DNA from: Ruminococcaceae bacterium HV4-5-B5C
Lineage (GTDB): Bacteria; Bacillota; Clostridia; Oscillospirales; Acutalibacteraceae
Direction of reading: 5' to 3'
Length of the DNA stretch: 64,000 nt
NCBI GenBank assembly: GCA_900184925.1
Contig: FXYJ02000005.1
Location: 1-64,000 of the forward strand
The notes below the pieces were generated by a model. It ran no database searches and had not been told where the DNA came from. It saw nothing but the letters and a program-made list of their open reading frames with translations. Numbering within the stretch: the stretch's first letter is position 1; each line of letters begins with the position of its first letter. Positions 1 to 6,927 of this stretch are shown in pieces. Both the position numbers and the translations under genes were made by a program.

Positions 1-54
1 GTAAGCACGGTAACGTGTTCAGCTTGGCAGTACTAATAGGCCGAGAGCTTGACC
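1..54 (+). rRNA. 23S ribosomal RNA, 3' end (partial)
   Basis: The window opens with the conserved last bases of bacterial 23S rRNA (the TACTAATAGGCCGAG block followed by CTTGACC). Only the 3' tail is inside the window. A 5S gene and a tRNA follow on the same strand, as expected for an rRNA operon. The exact 3' boundary is placed by analogy with other 23S genes. Confidence 0.93.
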
Positions 55-123
55 ATATTCGGTCGGGCGCTCAAAAATTCCCGCTTTCTGCTTCTTTCCT
101 TTATTCAGTTTTCAGGGTACATT

Positions 124-241
<118 letters not shown>

Positions 242-248
242 TAAATAT

Positions 249-324
249 TCCTCGTTAGCTCAGCCGGTAGAGCATGCGGCTGTTAACCGCAGGGTCGTTG
301 GTTCGAGTCCAACACGGGGAGCCA
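249..324 (+). tRNA. tRNA-Asn (anticodon GTT)
   Basis: A complete cloverleaf: the TCCTCGT acceptor pairs with ACGGGGA (one G-T), the T-arm is GGTTCGAGTCC, the anticodon loop reads TGTTAA with GTT, and CCA is encoded at 322-324. It is the last gene of the rRNA operon, 7 nt behind 5S, so it is probably co-transcribed. Confidence 0.96.
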
Positions 325-326
325 GG

Positions 327-358
327 AAAACCGCTTATCTTTTGATGAGCGGTTTTTT
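327..358 (+). terminator. Terminator of the rRNA/tRNA operon
   Basis: The inverted repeat AACCGCTTATC / GATGAGCGGTT with a short loop is followed by a T-run, directly after tRNA-Asn. This is a classical intrinsic terminator ending the rRNA operon. Confidence 0.9.
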
Positions 359-363
359 TCTGT

Positions 364-419
364 CTGTTCGGGGGTAAATACGGCAAAAACAGATCGCGAG
401 GTCAGCATTCCCCGAACAG
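364..419. repeat. Inverted repeat between two terminators
   Basis: CTGTTCGGGG at 364-373 is matched by its exact complement CCCCGAACAG at 410-419, with a 36-nt spacer. It sits in the otherwise empty stretch between the tRNA terminator and the next hairpin. No coding sequence or known site was recognised here; a role in transcript processing or termination is only a guess. Confidence 0.4.
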
Positions 420-464
420 AAAACGGCTGTTCAGCGCAGGTCATGATGATTTCAGGAAAACACA

Positions 465-512
465 GAAAGGCCCCCCTGGCAGGATAAAATCCTGCTGCAG
501 AGGGGCCTTTTT
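465..512. terminator. Strong hairpin terminator, probably bidirectional
   Basis: A long stem (AAAGGCCCC...GGGGCCTTT, with the inner pair CAGGAT/ATCCTG) followed by TTTTT on the plus strand. On the minus strand it lies just downstream of the DeoR-family gene, whose transcript it may also end, although the U-run is weaker in that direction. Confidence 0.75.
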
Positions 513-566
513 GCAGTCGTGCGTGTCTTATTGTAATTGGAGAAACGAAGCGTTGAGTATCGCTTC

Positions 567-1337
567 TTATTCCTCGCTTTTACTTACCTTCATCAGGGTG
601 ACGTGAGGATATTTTTCAACAAACTCTTTTGGAAAAGTAAAATCAGAAAAGATATAATCCACACTGCCGGCATCGGTCAGCCGAAACGACGCACTTTTCC
701 CAAATCGATCTCTTTGGCATAAAAACACCTTGGAACTGGCATGGCCAAGCATGAATTTCCGGATTGCGGTCTCTTCTTCGTCAAGATCAAAAATGATGCC
801 GTCTTTTGTGAGCGCCGAAGAGGAAAAAAACATGGTATCGACATAAATATTCTTCAGCATTTCCAGAGCATAGGTTCCCGCCGTGATTACCTCGTTGCGC
901 TGTGAGATCCGTCCACCGATGCAGTATGTCTTTATCTTTTTCGAAGCGAGAAGATGTGCGAGCATCATATTGTTGGTAAAGATAGTGAGTTTCTGTTCAG
1001 AGGAAACATATTGGTGAATATTCATGACCATTGTTGAACTGTCCAGATACAGGGTGCTGTTCGGCCGGATCAGACGTGCCGCCGCGCGGATAATGGCCTG
1101 TTTCTCCTTTTTGTTTTCCCGCAGTCTGGAAAAGAATGGGGCCATTCCGGGAATTGTTGGAAACAGGGATGCCCCTCCATGGTCACGCTTTACCAGCCCC
1201 TGCGATTCCAGGTGCGTCAGATCTCTTCGAATGCTGGACGGGCTGATATGGATCGACTTCGAAAGATAATCCACTGTGGCGTAGCCCTTTTCTTTCAGTA
1301 ACTTGAGTATTTCCGATTCACGCTGCAGATTTCCCAA
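567..1337 (-). CDS. DeoR-family transcriptional regulator
   Basis: Predicted DNA-binding repressor of about 256 aa, the usual DeoR length. The N-terminus carries the DeoR winged helix-turn-helix (ILKLLKEKGYATVDYLSKSI then SIRRDLTHLESQGLVKRDHG), and the rest is the DeoRC effector-sensing domain related to sugar-phosphate isomerases (LYLDSSTM, then TNNMMLAHLL). I favour the TTG start at 1337, preceded by AAGGGTGG, because it gives the normal N-terminus just ahead of QRESEILKLL; the frame is also open to a TTG at 1376 with no good ribosome binding site. DeoR proteins usually control sugar or nucleoside genes and respond to phosphorylated sugars. No such gene lies beside it, so the target is unknown. 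A TATAAT-like element near 1425-1432 could be its minus-strand -10. Confidence 0.88.
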   Translation of the reverse strand: MGNLQRESEILKLLKEKGYATVDYLSKSIHISPSSIRRDLTHLESQGLVKRDHGGASLFPTIPGMAPFFSRLRENKKEKQAIIRAAARLIRPNSTLYLDSSTMVMNIHQYVSSEQKLTIFTNNMMLAHLLASKKIKTYCIGGRISQRNEVITAGTYALEMLKNIYVDTMFFSSSALTKDGIIFDLDEEETAIRKFMLGHASSKVFLCQRDRFGKSASFRLTDAGSVDYIFSDFTFPKEFVEKYPHVTLMKVSKSEE

Positions 1338-1376
1338 TCTATTTCCACCCTTTGCGAGCTGCTCATTTCTGCTCAA

Positions 1377-1692
1377 ATTTCAATCCTATCGCCATCCCTT
1401 GTACGTCAGGATGGGAGCATATATAATTATACAGAATGATACGGGAAAAGTGGAACGGAAATAGGCATAATGGCATGGCTTTGTCCGGAATTTTCAATGG
1501 TCCTTATGCGGAAGGGCCATCTTTTGCACCTTTGCGGCAAGTGTAAAGCAATTCCGGCTCCGGCTGTTCGAGATTCCATGCTGAAGTTCCGTTTGAGACG
1601 ATAACAAGCCTGTTTTTCGCCTTTTATCGTCAGCCCATTTCCCTTTCATTGCAGCATTCCTATATTTGCAAAACGGTTGGAGGATTCAACAA
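1377..1692. other. Intergenic region with a hairpin
   Basis: Divergent gap between the DeoR gene and the hydrolase gene. It holds an imperfect hairpin at 1497-1520 (ATGGTCCTT / AAGGGCCAT with a GCG-containing loop) and a pyrimidine-rich stretch before the hydrolase ribosome binding site (GTTGGAGG at about 1677-1684). I see no convincing sigma-A promoter for the hydrolase and no small gene. Confidence 0.4.
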
Positions 1693-3864
1693 ATGAGCGA
1701 CAAAACACAGGACGTCAAGCAGGATGCACAACCAAATGGTAAAGTGCACAAGTGGACCTTTAATACCGAGGAAGGATGCAAAAGGCTTCTGGCAGTACTG
1801 CTCGTTATCATTACGCTGAGCAGCTTCTTTGCATACATGCTTTCCTGCAACTGGGGAAAGGTTAAGGTAAACGAGATTTCCTTTGATTCCAAGGGCTCTG
1901 TTATGAAGGCCACTCTTTACACTCCCAGAATCGTGAAGCCCGGTGAAAAGCTTCCCGCGGTACTCGTAACCCACGGCATCAGCTGCACCAACGACTCTGT
2001 AAACGGCATTGCGGAAGAACTGGCCCGGCGCGGATTTGTTGCGTTAAGCGTTTCTGCATACGGTGCCGGTACATCGGAAACATCCAATGGCCCCGACCCG
2101 ACGGGAGGCATCTACGATGCGCTGAAGTATATGCGTACTCTTCAGTACATTGACCCGACGCGGATCGGCCTTGTCGGACATTCCCAGGGCTCGCAGCGTG
2201 TGGCGGCAACCGTCGACATGGACTGCAGTCTGTACACACTCAACGATATGATGATCAATGTCCTGTATAATACCTTCGGCCAGAAATTCACCCTTGAGGA
2301 AATTTCGCAGGACGCAGACGCCCTTGCAAAAGCACGTTTGACAAAAGATCAGCTTGCCTATTATAACGCGTTAAAGGTTCAGAACAAACAGAAGATCGAC
2401 AACTCGGTCTATTCGGTACTTGTCCTTGGCGGAAACTGGGGCCTTACCGAAAAACAGGTAACGGTGGGCGGATATAAAGTCAATCGCTTCCCGAACTGCA
2501 ACGCTTGCTGGTCGGTTGCGCTTTTCAACGAAGGCCGTGCCGGAACGGGTCAGAAAAATCTTGCAGACCCGAGCATGCTTCAGCGTTTTGAGACGACCGG
2601 GAAGATTCAGACCGGCACATGGTATCAGGTCAAACAGTACAACGGCAAAGACAGGCCGGCAAGCAGCACGCTTGGTACTGTGAGCAATATCTCCGTCGCA
2701 ACGGATACCGCTCTTCAGCAGGCATTCAAAGACCGCTCGACCCGCGTCTTCTTCACGCCTGAAAACACTCATGCGCGCGACTACTTCAGCACCGGAGCCG
2801 CTTCCAATGTTGTAAAGTACTTTGAACAGTCTCTTTCCTACAATCGCGGCGAACTGACGAATTCGGCTACCGTGCCGCTTGATTCTTCTAATATTATCTT
2901 CCTTTTCAGAGAATGCCTCAATCTGATCGCACTGGTGTCGATGTGCCTCGCTCTTGTGGCACTGGCAGGCGTACTGATGAAGCAGAAATTCTTTGCGGAA
3001 TGCAACATGAAGCTCTGCGAGCCGATTGCGAGCAAGAAGAGCGGCATGTTCTGGCTCCTTTCCGCCGGGTATGCTCTGGTCACCTTCCTGACGGTTCGCT
3101 TTGTTACCCAGAACGGGCCCAGCCTTGGGTTCAAATCCCAATGGGTGAACAAGTTCCTTTCCATGGACTTTACCGCAGATATCCACCTGGTGTATATGTG
3201 GATTATTGCTGCATTCTCGCTGATCCTTGTGGCAATATACTGTGTGTATAATTACAAGGTAAAGAAAATCAACGTGCTTCGCGAGCTTAACTTCATTACG
3301 AAGCCGTCCCGTGTGTTCAAATATCTGCTGATGGCGGCAATCCTGTTTGTCAGCGCTTATTTCTCACTTCTTGCAATCAAATTCTTCTTCCATCAGGATT
3401 ACCGTTTCTGGGATACCGGCGTTCAGGAAATGCTCCCGCAGAACTTCGTACAGTGCCTGCGCTATGCGATTCCGATCCTGCCCACGTTCCTGATCGGCGG
3501 CCTGTTCGTGAATTCCGGCAGAATGAAAGATATGGGCGACGGCAAAAATACCGCTTTGCAGATGGTACTCTCCTGCCTCGGTATGTATGTTGCCTGCCTC
3601 ATCAGCTACGGCGCCGTATACATTCATTACTGGCAGACCGGCGTGGCCTCGATGCCTTCCATGGCGTTTGTGTCGTTGTGGGCTATGATGATCAACGTAC
3701 CTCTGTTTGCTCTGCTGGGACGTAAATTCTATAACCGGACCGGCAGCGTCTGGCTCGGCGCTTTCGTCAATACGGCGATCGTCTGCTGGATGATCTGCAG
3801 CGCACAGTCTTCGTCGGCTTTCTATCTGCTTGGAGACTTTGCTTCCAAATGGCTGGGCCTGTAA
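1693..3864 (+). CDS. Membrane-anchored alpha/beta hydrolase with multi-pass C-terminal domain
   Basis: A 723-residue protein. After one N-terminal membrane segment (about residues 33-53) comes an extracytoplasmic alpha/beta hydrolase domain: VLVTHGISCTNDS (oxyanion region), and GHSQGS with the nucleophilic serine around residue 165. After about residue 400 follow roughly eight hydrophobic segments to the C-terminus. The family chemistry is ester or peptide hydrolysis; the substrate cannot be read from the sequence. The start is the ATG at 1693, with GGAGG nine bases upstream; an ATG 27 nt upstream lacks a ribosome binding site. The gene appears to be monocistronic, followed by a hairpin. The long polytopic tail on a hydrolase is unusual and may tie it to a transport or sensing role, which is inference. 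Confidence 0.75.
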   Translation: MSDKTQDVKQDAQPNGKVHKWTFNTEEGCKRLLAVLLVIITLSSFFAYMLSCNWGKVKVNEISFDSKGSVMKATLYTPRIVKPGEKLPAVLVTHGISCTNDSVNGIAEELARRGFVALSVSAYGAGTSETSNGPDPTGGIYDALKYMRTLQYIDPTRIGLVGHSQGSQRVAATVDMDCSLYTLNDMMINVLYNTFGQKFTLEEISQDADALAKARLTKDQLAYYNALKVQNKQKIDNSVYSVLVLGGNWGLTEKQVTVGGYKVNRFPNCNACWSVALFNEGRAGTGQKNLADPSMLQRFETTGKIQTGTWYQVKQYNGKDRPASSTLGTVSNISVATDTALQQAFKDRSTRVFFTPENTHARDYFSTGAASNVVKYFEQSLSYNRGELTNSATVPLDSSNIIFLFRECLNLIALVSMCLALVALAGVLMKQKFFAECNMKLCEPIASKKSGMFWLLSAGYALVTFLTVRFVTQNGPSLGFKSQWVNKFLSMDFTADIHLVYMWIIAAFSLILVAIYCVYNYKVKKINVLRELNFITKPSRVFKYLLMAAILFVSAYFSLLAIKFFFHQDYRFWDTGVQEMLPQNFVQCLRYAIPILPTFLIGGLFVNSGRMKDMGDGKNTALQMVLSCLGMYVACLISYGAVYIHYWQTGVASMPSMAFVSLWAMMINVPLFALLGRKFYNRTGSVWLGAFVNTAIVCWMICSAQSSSAFYLLGDFASKWLGL

Positions 3865-3899
3865 GAAATCCCGGCTGAATAAAACTTTATCACAAGAAC

Positions 3900-3944
3900 G
3901 CGGCTGCCGTATCCGGAAGGAAACGGCAGCCGCCGGCTTTGTTT
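3900..3944 (+). terminator. Probable terminator after the hydrolase gene
   Basis: A perfect 11-bp stem GCGGCTGCCGT / ACGGCAGCCGC with a 12-nt loop, 35 nt after the stop codon. The T-tract is weak (CTTTGTTT), so termination is likely but may be leaky. Confidence 0.6.
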
Positions 3945-4105
3945 CAGGAAGATTTAGGTTGTTAACGCAGGCTATGGCAGGTTCCCCGAAACCGCTGTCG
4001 GGGCCGACGTAAGGAATTTCAGTAAGACCATATTATCACATGAAAAAGTGGTAAAATAAGTGTACTATTCTGATATGGACTTTATTTTACTGCGGAGGTG
4101 CGACA

Positions 4106-6100
4106 ATGAACAGGAAATACGAAACTCTGTTTGATTCGGTTTCCATTGGCAAATGCCGGCTCAAGAATCGTTTTGCCATGGCCCCCATGGGCCCGCTCGG
4201 CCTTGGGGACTCGGAGGGTGGTTTCAACCAGCGCGGCATCGATTATTATACGGAGCGCGCAAAGGGCGGTACCGGGCTGATTATTACCGGCGTGACCTTC
4301 GTCGACAATCAGGTGGAAAAGCACGATATGCCGAACACGCCGTGTCCGACGTGGAACCCCGTGCATTTCATCCGCACGGCGCGGGAAATGACCGAGCGGA
4401 TTCATGCCTACGACGCAAAGGCTTTTCTGCAGCTTTCTGCAGGCTTCGGACGTGTAACCATTCCGACCAATCTGGGGGAGCATCCGCCGGTCGCTCCTTC
4501 GCCGATTCCGCATCGCTGGCTGGACGTTACCTGCCGTCCGCTCACCAAAGACGAAATTCATGAAATCGTGGTGCAGTTCGGCAAAGGTGCATTCAATGCC
4601 AAGCGGGCCGGTTTCGACGGCGTTCAGATTCATGCCGTGCATGAAGGGTATCTGCTCGACCAGTTTGCCATTTCCCTTTTCAACCAGCGCACCGACGAGT
4701 ACGGCGGCAGTATGGAAAACAGGCTCCGCTTTGCCCGTGAGGTTCTGGAGGAAATCAGAAAGACCTGCGGACCCGATTTCCCGGTGACTCTTCGCTACAG
4801 CGTGAAGAGCTTCATCAAGGACTGGCGCGTCGGAGGACTGCCGGACGAGCAGTTCGAAGAAAAGGGCCGTGATGTTGAAGAAGGCATCGAGGCCGCCAAA
4901 CTCCTTGTGCAGTACGGTTACGACGCGCTCGACGTCGATGTTGGCTGCTATGACGCATGGTGGTGGAATCATCCGCCAATGTACCAGAAGAAGGGGCTCT
5001 ATATCCCGTACTGCAAAATGGTCAAAGAAGCCGTCGACGTGCCGGTGATCTGCGCAGGGAGAATGGATGACCCGGATCTTTCCTCTTCGGCCGTCAGTGA
5101 CGGAGCCTGCGACATTATTTCGCTTGGCCGTCCGCTTCTGGCCGACCCGGATTATGTCAATAAGCTTCGCGCAGGCGACACCGCTTCGATCCGTCCCTGC
5201 CTTTCCTGTCACGAAGGCTGTATGGGGCGCATTCAGGAATATTCCGCGCTGAACTGCGCGGTGAATCCGCAGGCCTGCCGGGAACGCTCCGAACGGCTGG
5301 TGCCGGCGCTTCATAAGAAGAAGGTGCTTATTGTCGGCGGCGGGGTAGCGGGCTGTGAAGCCGCGCGGGTACTCGCGACCCGCGGCCATTTCCCGGAAAT
5401 CTATGAAAAATCCGACCGTCTGGGCGGCAATCTGATTCCCGGCGGCACTCCGGATTTCAAGGAGGACGACCATGCGCTTGTCGCGTGGTATGAGCACGAG
5501 CTGAAAGAGCTGAACGTAGCAGTTCACCTGAACACGGAGCTCGATGCGGATGCGGTTAAAGCCTTGAAAGCGGACGCCGTGATCATCGCGACCGGCTCCA
5601 AACCGAAGCTGTTCAGCCTTGGCAGCCCGGTCTGTTCGGCTGCCGACGTCCTGCTCGGCAAGTGCCCGGTCGGTCAAAATGTTGTCATCATCGGCGGCGG
5701 TCTGGTCGGGTGCGAAACGGCTCTTTATCTTCGTGAAAAGGGCAGCAGGGTCACGATCGTGGAGGCGCTCGGCAAAATTCTTGAAGTTAACGGTCCGCTC
5801 TGCCACGCCAATAAGGAAATGCTGACCGCCCTGATTCCGTACAAGGGCGTTGAGACGCTGACGAATGCGAAAGCGTCTGCCTACGACGGTAAGACGTTGA
5901 CTGTTCAGACGAAAGACGGCGAAAAGAGGCTCTCAGCCGACACGGTGATCCTCGCGGTTGGGTATACAGCGGAAAATTCGCTGTACGGTGCGCTGAAAAA
6001 TGAGATCCCCGAGCTCCATCTGATCGGTGACGCCCGCAACGTGGCAAACATCATGTATGCTATCTGGGATGCTTATGAGCTTGCCTCCCATATCGACTGA
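4106..6100 (+). CDS. NADH:flavin oxidoreductase / enoate reductase of the old yellow enzyme-FeS-flavin type
   Basis: A 664-residue two-part reductase of the 2,4-dienoyl-CoA reductase / 2-enoate reductase / BaiCD-BaiH family. Residues 1 to about 340 form the FMN-binding TIM barrel (FAMAPMGPLG, QIHAVHEGYLLDQF, ISLGRPLLADP). A 4Fe-4S site follows as C-x2-C-x3-C-x11-C (CLSCHEGC, around residue 365). The C-terminal half has two dinucleotide folds, VLIVGGGVAGCEAA for FAD and VVIIGGGLVGCETA for NAD(P)H. It should reduce activated C=C bonds of unsaturated acids, steroids or aromatic enoates in the cytoplasm; the substrate is not predictable. The ATG start has GCGGAGG eight bases ahead. It stands alone between terminators. 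Confidence 0.88.
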   Translation: MNRKYETLFDSVSIGKCRLKNRFAMAPMGPLGLGDSEGGFNQRGIDYYTERAKGGTGLIITGVTFVDNQVEKHDMPNTPCPTWNPVHFIRTAREMTERIHAYDAKAFLQLSAGFGRVTIPTNLGEHPPVAPSPIPHRWLDVTCRPLTKDEIHEIVVQFGKGAFNAKRAGFDGVQIHAVHEGYLLDQFAISLFNQRTDEYGGSMENRLRFAREVLEEIRKTCGPDFPVTLRYSVKSFIKDWRVGGLPDEQFEEKGRDVEEGIEAAKLLVQYGYDALDVDVGCYDAWWWNHPPMYQKKGLYIPYCKMVKEAVDVPVICAGRMDDPDLSSSAVSDGACDIISLGRPLLADPDYVNKLRAGDTASIRPCLSCHEGCMGRIQEYSALNCAVNPQACRERSERLVPALHKKKVLIVGGGVAGCEAARVLATRGHFPEIYEKSDRLGGNLIPGGTPDFKEDDHALVAWYEHELKELNVAVHLNTELDADAVKALKADAVIIATGSKPKLFSLGSPVCSAADVLLGKCPVGQNVVIIGGGLVGCETALYLREKGSRVTIVEALGKILEVNGPLCHANKEMLTALIPYKGVETLTNAKASAYDGKTLTVQTKDGEKRLSADTVILAVGYTAENSLYGALKNEIPELHLIGDARNVANIMYAIWDAYELASHID

Positions 6101-6102
6101 TT

Positions 6103-6129
6103 ACCGGAGTTTTTTTCCTCCGGTTTTTC
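6103..6129 (+). terminator. Terminator after the flavin oxidoreductase gene
   Basis: ACCGGAG / CTCCGGT stem with a T-rich loop followed by TTTTTCC, three bases after the stop codon. Confidence 0.8.
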
Positions 6130-6163
6130 CCGAGAAGGGCAAAACGGCTGGAAAACAAAGGGC

Positions 6164-6192
6164 TTGACAAATCGGGAGACATGGAATATCCT
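6164..6192 (+). promoter_or_regulatory. Sigma-A promoter P1 of leader cassette 1
   Basis: TTGACA at 6164-6169, a 17-bp spacer and TATCCT at 6187-6192, about 60 nt ahead of the first Met/Cys-rich leader ORF. Start of transcription is expected near 6199. Confidence 0.8.
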
Positions 6193-6255
6193 AAGTAGCA
6201 TACCATCCGGTTTGCAAAAGCATATCGGCTAATGATTCAAAAAGGAGGTTCGGCT

Positions 6256-6369
6256 ATGGCGTCGCAGGTTTGGAACAACAGCAAAATGGTCTGCATGATG
6301 TGCTCGATGTGCATCATGTGCTGCGGCATGCCCAAAGTGAAACATGGCCGGACCCTTCTGCTGTTGTAA
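6256..6369 (+). CDS. Met/Cys-rich leader peptide 1 (putative attenuator peptide)
   Basis: A 37-codon ORF with a near-perfect ribosome binding site (AAAGGAGG) and ATG start. It contains 7 Met and 5 Cys codons, concentrated in codons 11-25 (core MCSMCIMCCGMP), and ends in RTLLLL-stop. An intrinsic terminator begins 31 nt after its stop codon. The downstream genes encode methionine and cysteine importers. The layout is that of a ribosome-mediated attenuation leader: ribosomes stalling at Met or Cys codons would leave the tail bases (CCCTT at 6353-6357) free to pair with AAGGG in the terminator. The peptide itself may have no function. A Cys-rich metal-binding peptide is the main alternative. No match to a named family is known to me. 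Confidence 0.8.
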   Translation: MASQVWNNSKMVCMMCSMCIMCCGMPKVKHGRTLLLL

Positions 6370-6406
6370 CCGCGCGCAGGTGCATACAACGGAATAGAGA
6401 AAAGGG
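6353..6406 (+). promoter_or_regulatory. Candidate antiterminator pairing, cassette 1
   Basis: CCCTT (6353-6357) in the last codons of leader 1 is complementary to AAGGG (6402-6406) at the base of the terminator's 5' arm, and GTTGT (6363-6367) to ACAAC (6386-6390). Together they can form an imperfect stem that excludes the terminator. A ribosome at the stop codon would mask the 5' side. Seen by eye only; not folded by software. Confidence 0.55.
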
Positions 6407-6441
6407 CTGTCAGGTCAAAAAACCTGACGGCCCTTTTTTGA
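6400..6441 (+). terminator. Attenuator terminator 1
   Basis: A 12-bp stem GGGCTGTCAGGT / ACCTGACGGCCC (one G-U) with a short A-rich loop and a TTTTTT tail, located between leader 1 and promoter P2. It would end most P1 transcripts unless the antiterminator forms. Confidence 0.9.
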
Positions 6442-6492
6442 TATCCCGGAGGGCAAAGAAAAGCTGCCGTATAAGATTTGCCGGAAAAGGTC

Positions 6493-6521
6493 TTGACAAA
6501 AAAGAGAAGATGACATATTAT
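6493..6521 (+). promoter_or_regulatory. Sigma-A promoter P2 of leader cassette 2
   Basis: TTGACA at 6493-6498, a 17-bp spacer and TATTAT at 6516-6521, just downstream of attenuator 1 and about 50 nt ahead of leader 2. It gives the transporter operon a second start. Confidence 0.85.
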
Positions 6522-6569
6522 ATAACTAACGTAAGTATATATGAATAGTATGAAACGGAGGGCGAGGTT

Positions 6570-6692
6570 ATGAGATCGACAGGGCGAAGCAGAAGCTGCA
6601 TGAGTATGAGCATGATGATGTGTACCATGTGCGTCATCATGTGCTGCGGCATGCCCGGAACGACACAGGACCGGACCCTTCTGCTGTTGTAG
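6570..6692 (+). CDS. Met/Cys-rich leader peptide 2 (putative attenuator peptide)
   Basis: A 40-codon ORF with GGAGGG eight bases ahead of its ATG. It has 9 Met and 5 Cys codons; the core MCTMCVIMCCGMP and the tail DRTLLLL-stop closely match leader 1, including nearly identical bases over GGACCCTTCTGCTGTTGTA, while the N-terminal dozen codons differ. A terminator follows 30 nt after the stop codon and metN lies about 215 nt downstream. It therefore looks like a duplicate of cassette 1, and the more proximal switch for the importer operon. The conserved tail at base level suggests selection on RNA pairing, not only on the peptide. Confidence 0.8.
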   Translation: MRSTGRSRSCMSMSMMMCTMCVIMCCGMPGTTQDRTLLLL

Positions 6693-6727
6693 CTGCGCTT
6701 TGTTGCGCTGCAGGATCGACAAAAGGG
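6676..6727 (+). promoter_or_regulatory. Candidate antiterminator pairing, cassette 2
   Basis: CCCTT (6676-6680) can pair with AAGGG (6723-6727), and TTGT (6687-6690) with ACAA (6719-6722), leaving a small internal hairpin (GCTGCGC / GCGCTGC, one mismatch) between them. The pairing overlaps the 5' arm of terminator 2, as in cassette 1. Confidence 0.5.
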
Positions 6728-6760
6728 CTGTCAGGTCAAACCTGACAGCTTTTTTATTTT
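6723..6760 (+). terminator. Attenuator terminator 2
   Basis: A perfect 10-bp stem GCTGTCAGGT / ACCTGACAGC with a 3-nt loop, followed by a run of T at 6750-6760. Same stem core (CTGTCAGGT) as terminator 1. It lies between leader 2 and metN, so its read-through decides importer expression from P2. Confidence 0.92.
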
Positions 6761-6792
6761 CTCTTTTGGAGACTCGAGAAAAGGGGCGACGG

Positions 6793-6927
6793 ATGATGAA
6801 CCGAAACAATAGAGCTGCAAAAGAGCTCCGGACGATGCCGTGGGGCGGCATGCGGGGAAACCCGGAACGCTTCAGACAATCCGAAAAAACGGGGAGGGAT
6901 ATAAATTTTGGGTCAGGCATTGATTGA
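6793..6927 (+). CDS. Possible small ORF between the attenuator and metN
   Basis: A 44-codon open frame starting ATGATG at 6793 and overlapping the metN start by 20 nt. The upstream AAGGGG is a weak ribosome binding site at poor spacing. The predicted peptide (beginning MMNRNNRAAKELRTMPWGGM) is basic and resembles nothing I know. It may be translated to couple with metN, or it may be chance; I lean to chance. Confidence 0.2.
   Translation: MMNRNNRAAKELRTMPWGGMRGNPERFRQSEKTGRDINFGSGID

Noticed and set aside
4082..5806. 574-codon open frame antisense to the flavin oxidoreductase gene
   Set aside because: It is the complement of a clearly recognised enzyme; the sequence is Arg/His-rich with no family match and arises from codon bias of the sense gene.
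6193..6907. SAM riboswitch or T-box ahead of metN
   Set aside because: No S-box core, K-turn or T-box TGGN motif could be found; the region is fully taken up by two leader ORFs with simple terminators.
6237..6920. 227-codon open frame antisense across the leader cassettes
   Set aside because: No ribosome binding site or family; it crosses both terminators and promoters and contains repeats only because the cassettes are duplicated.
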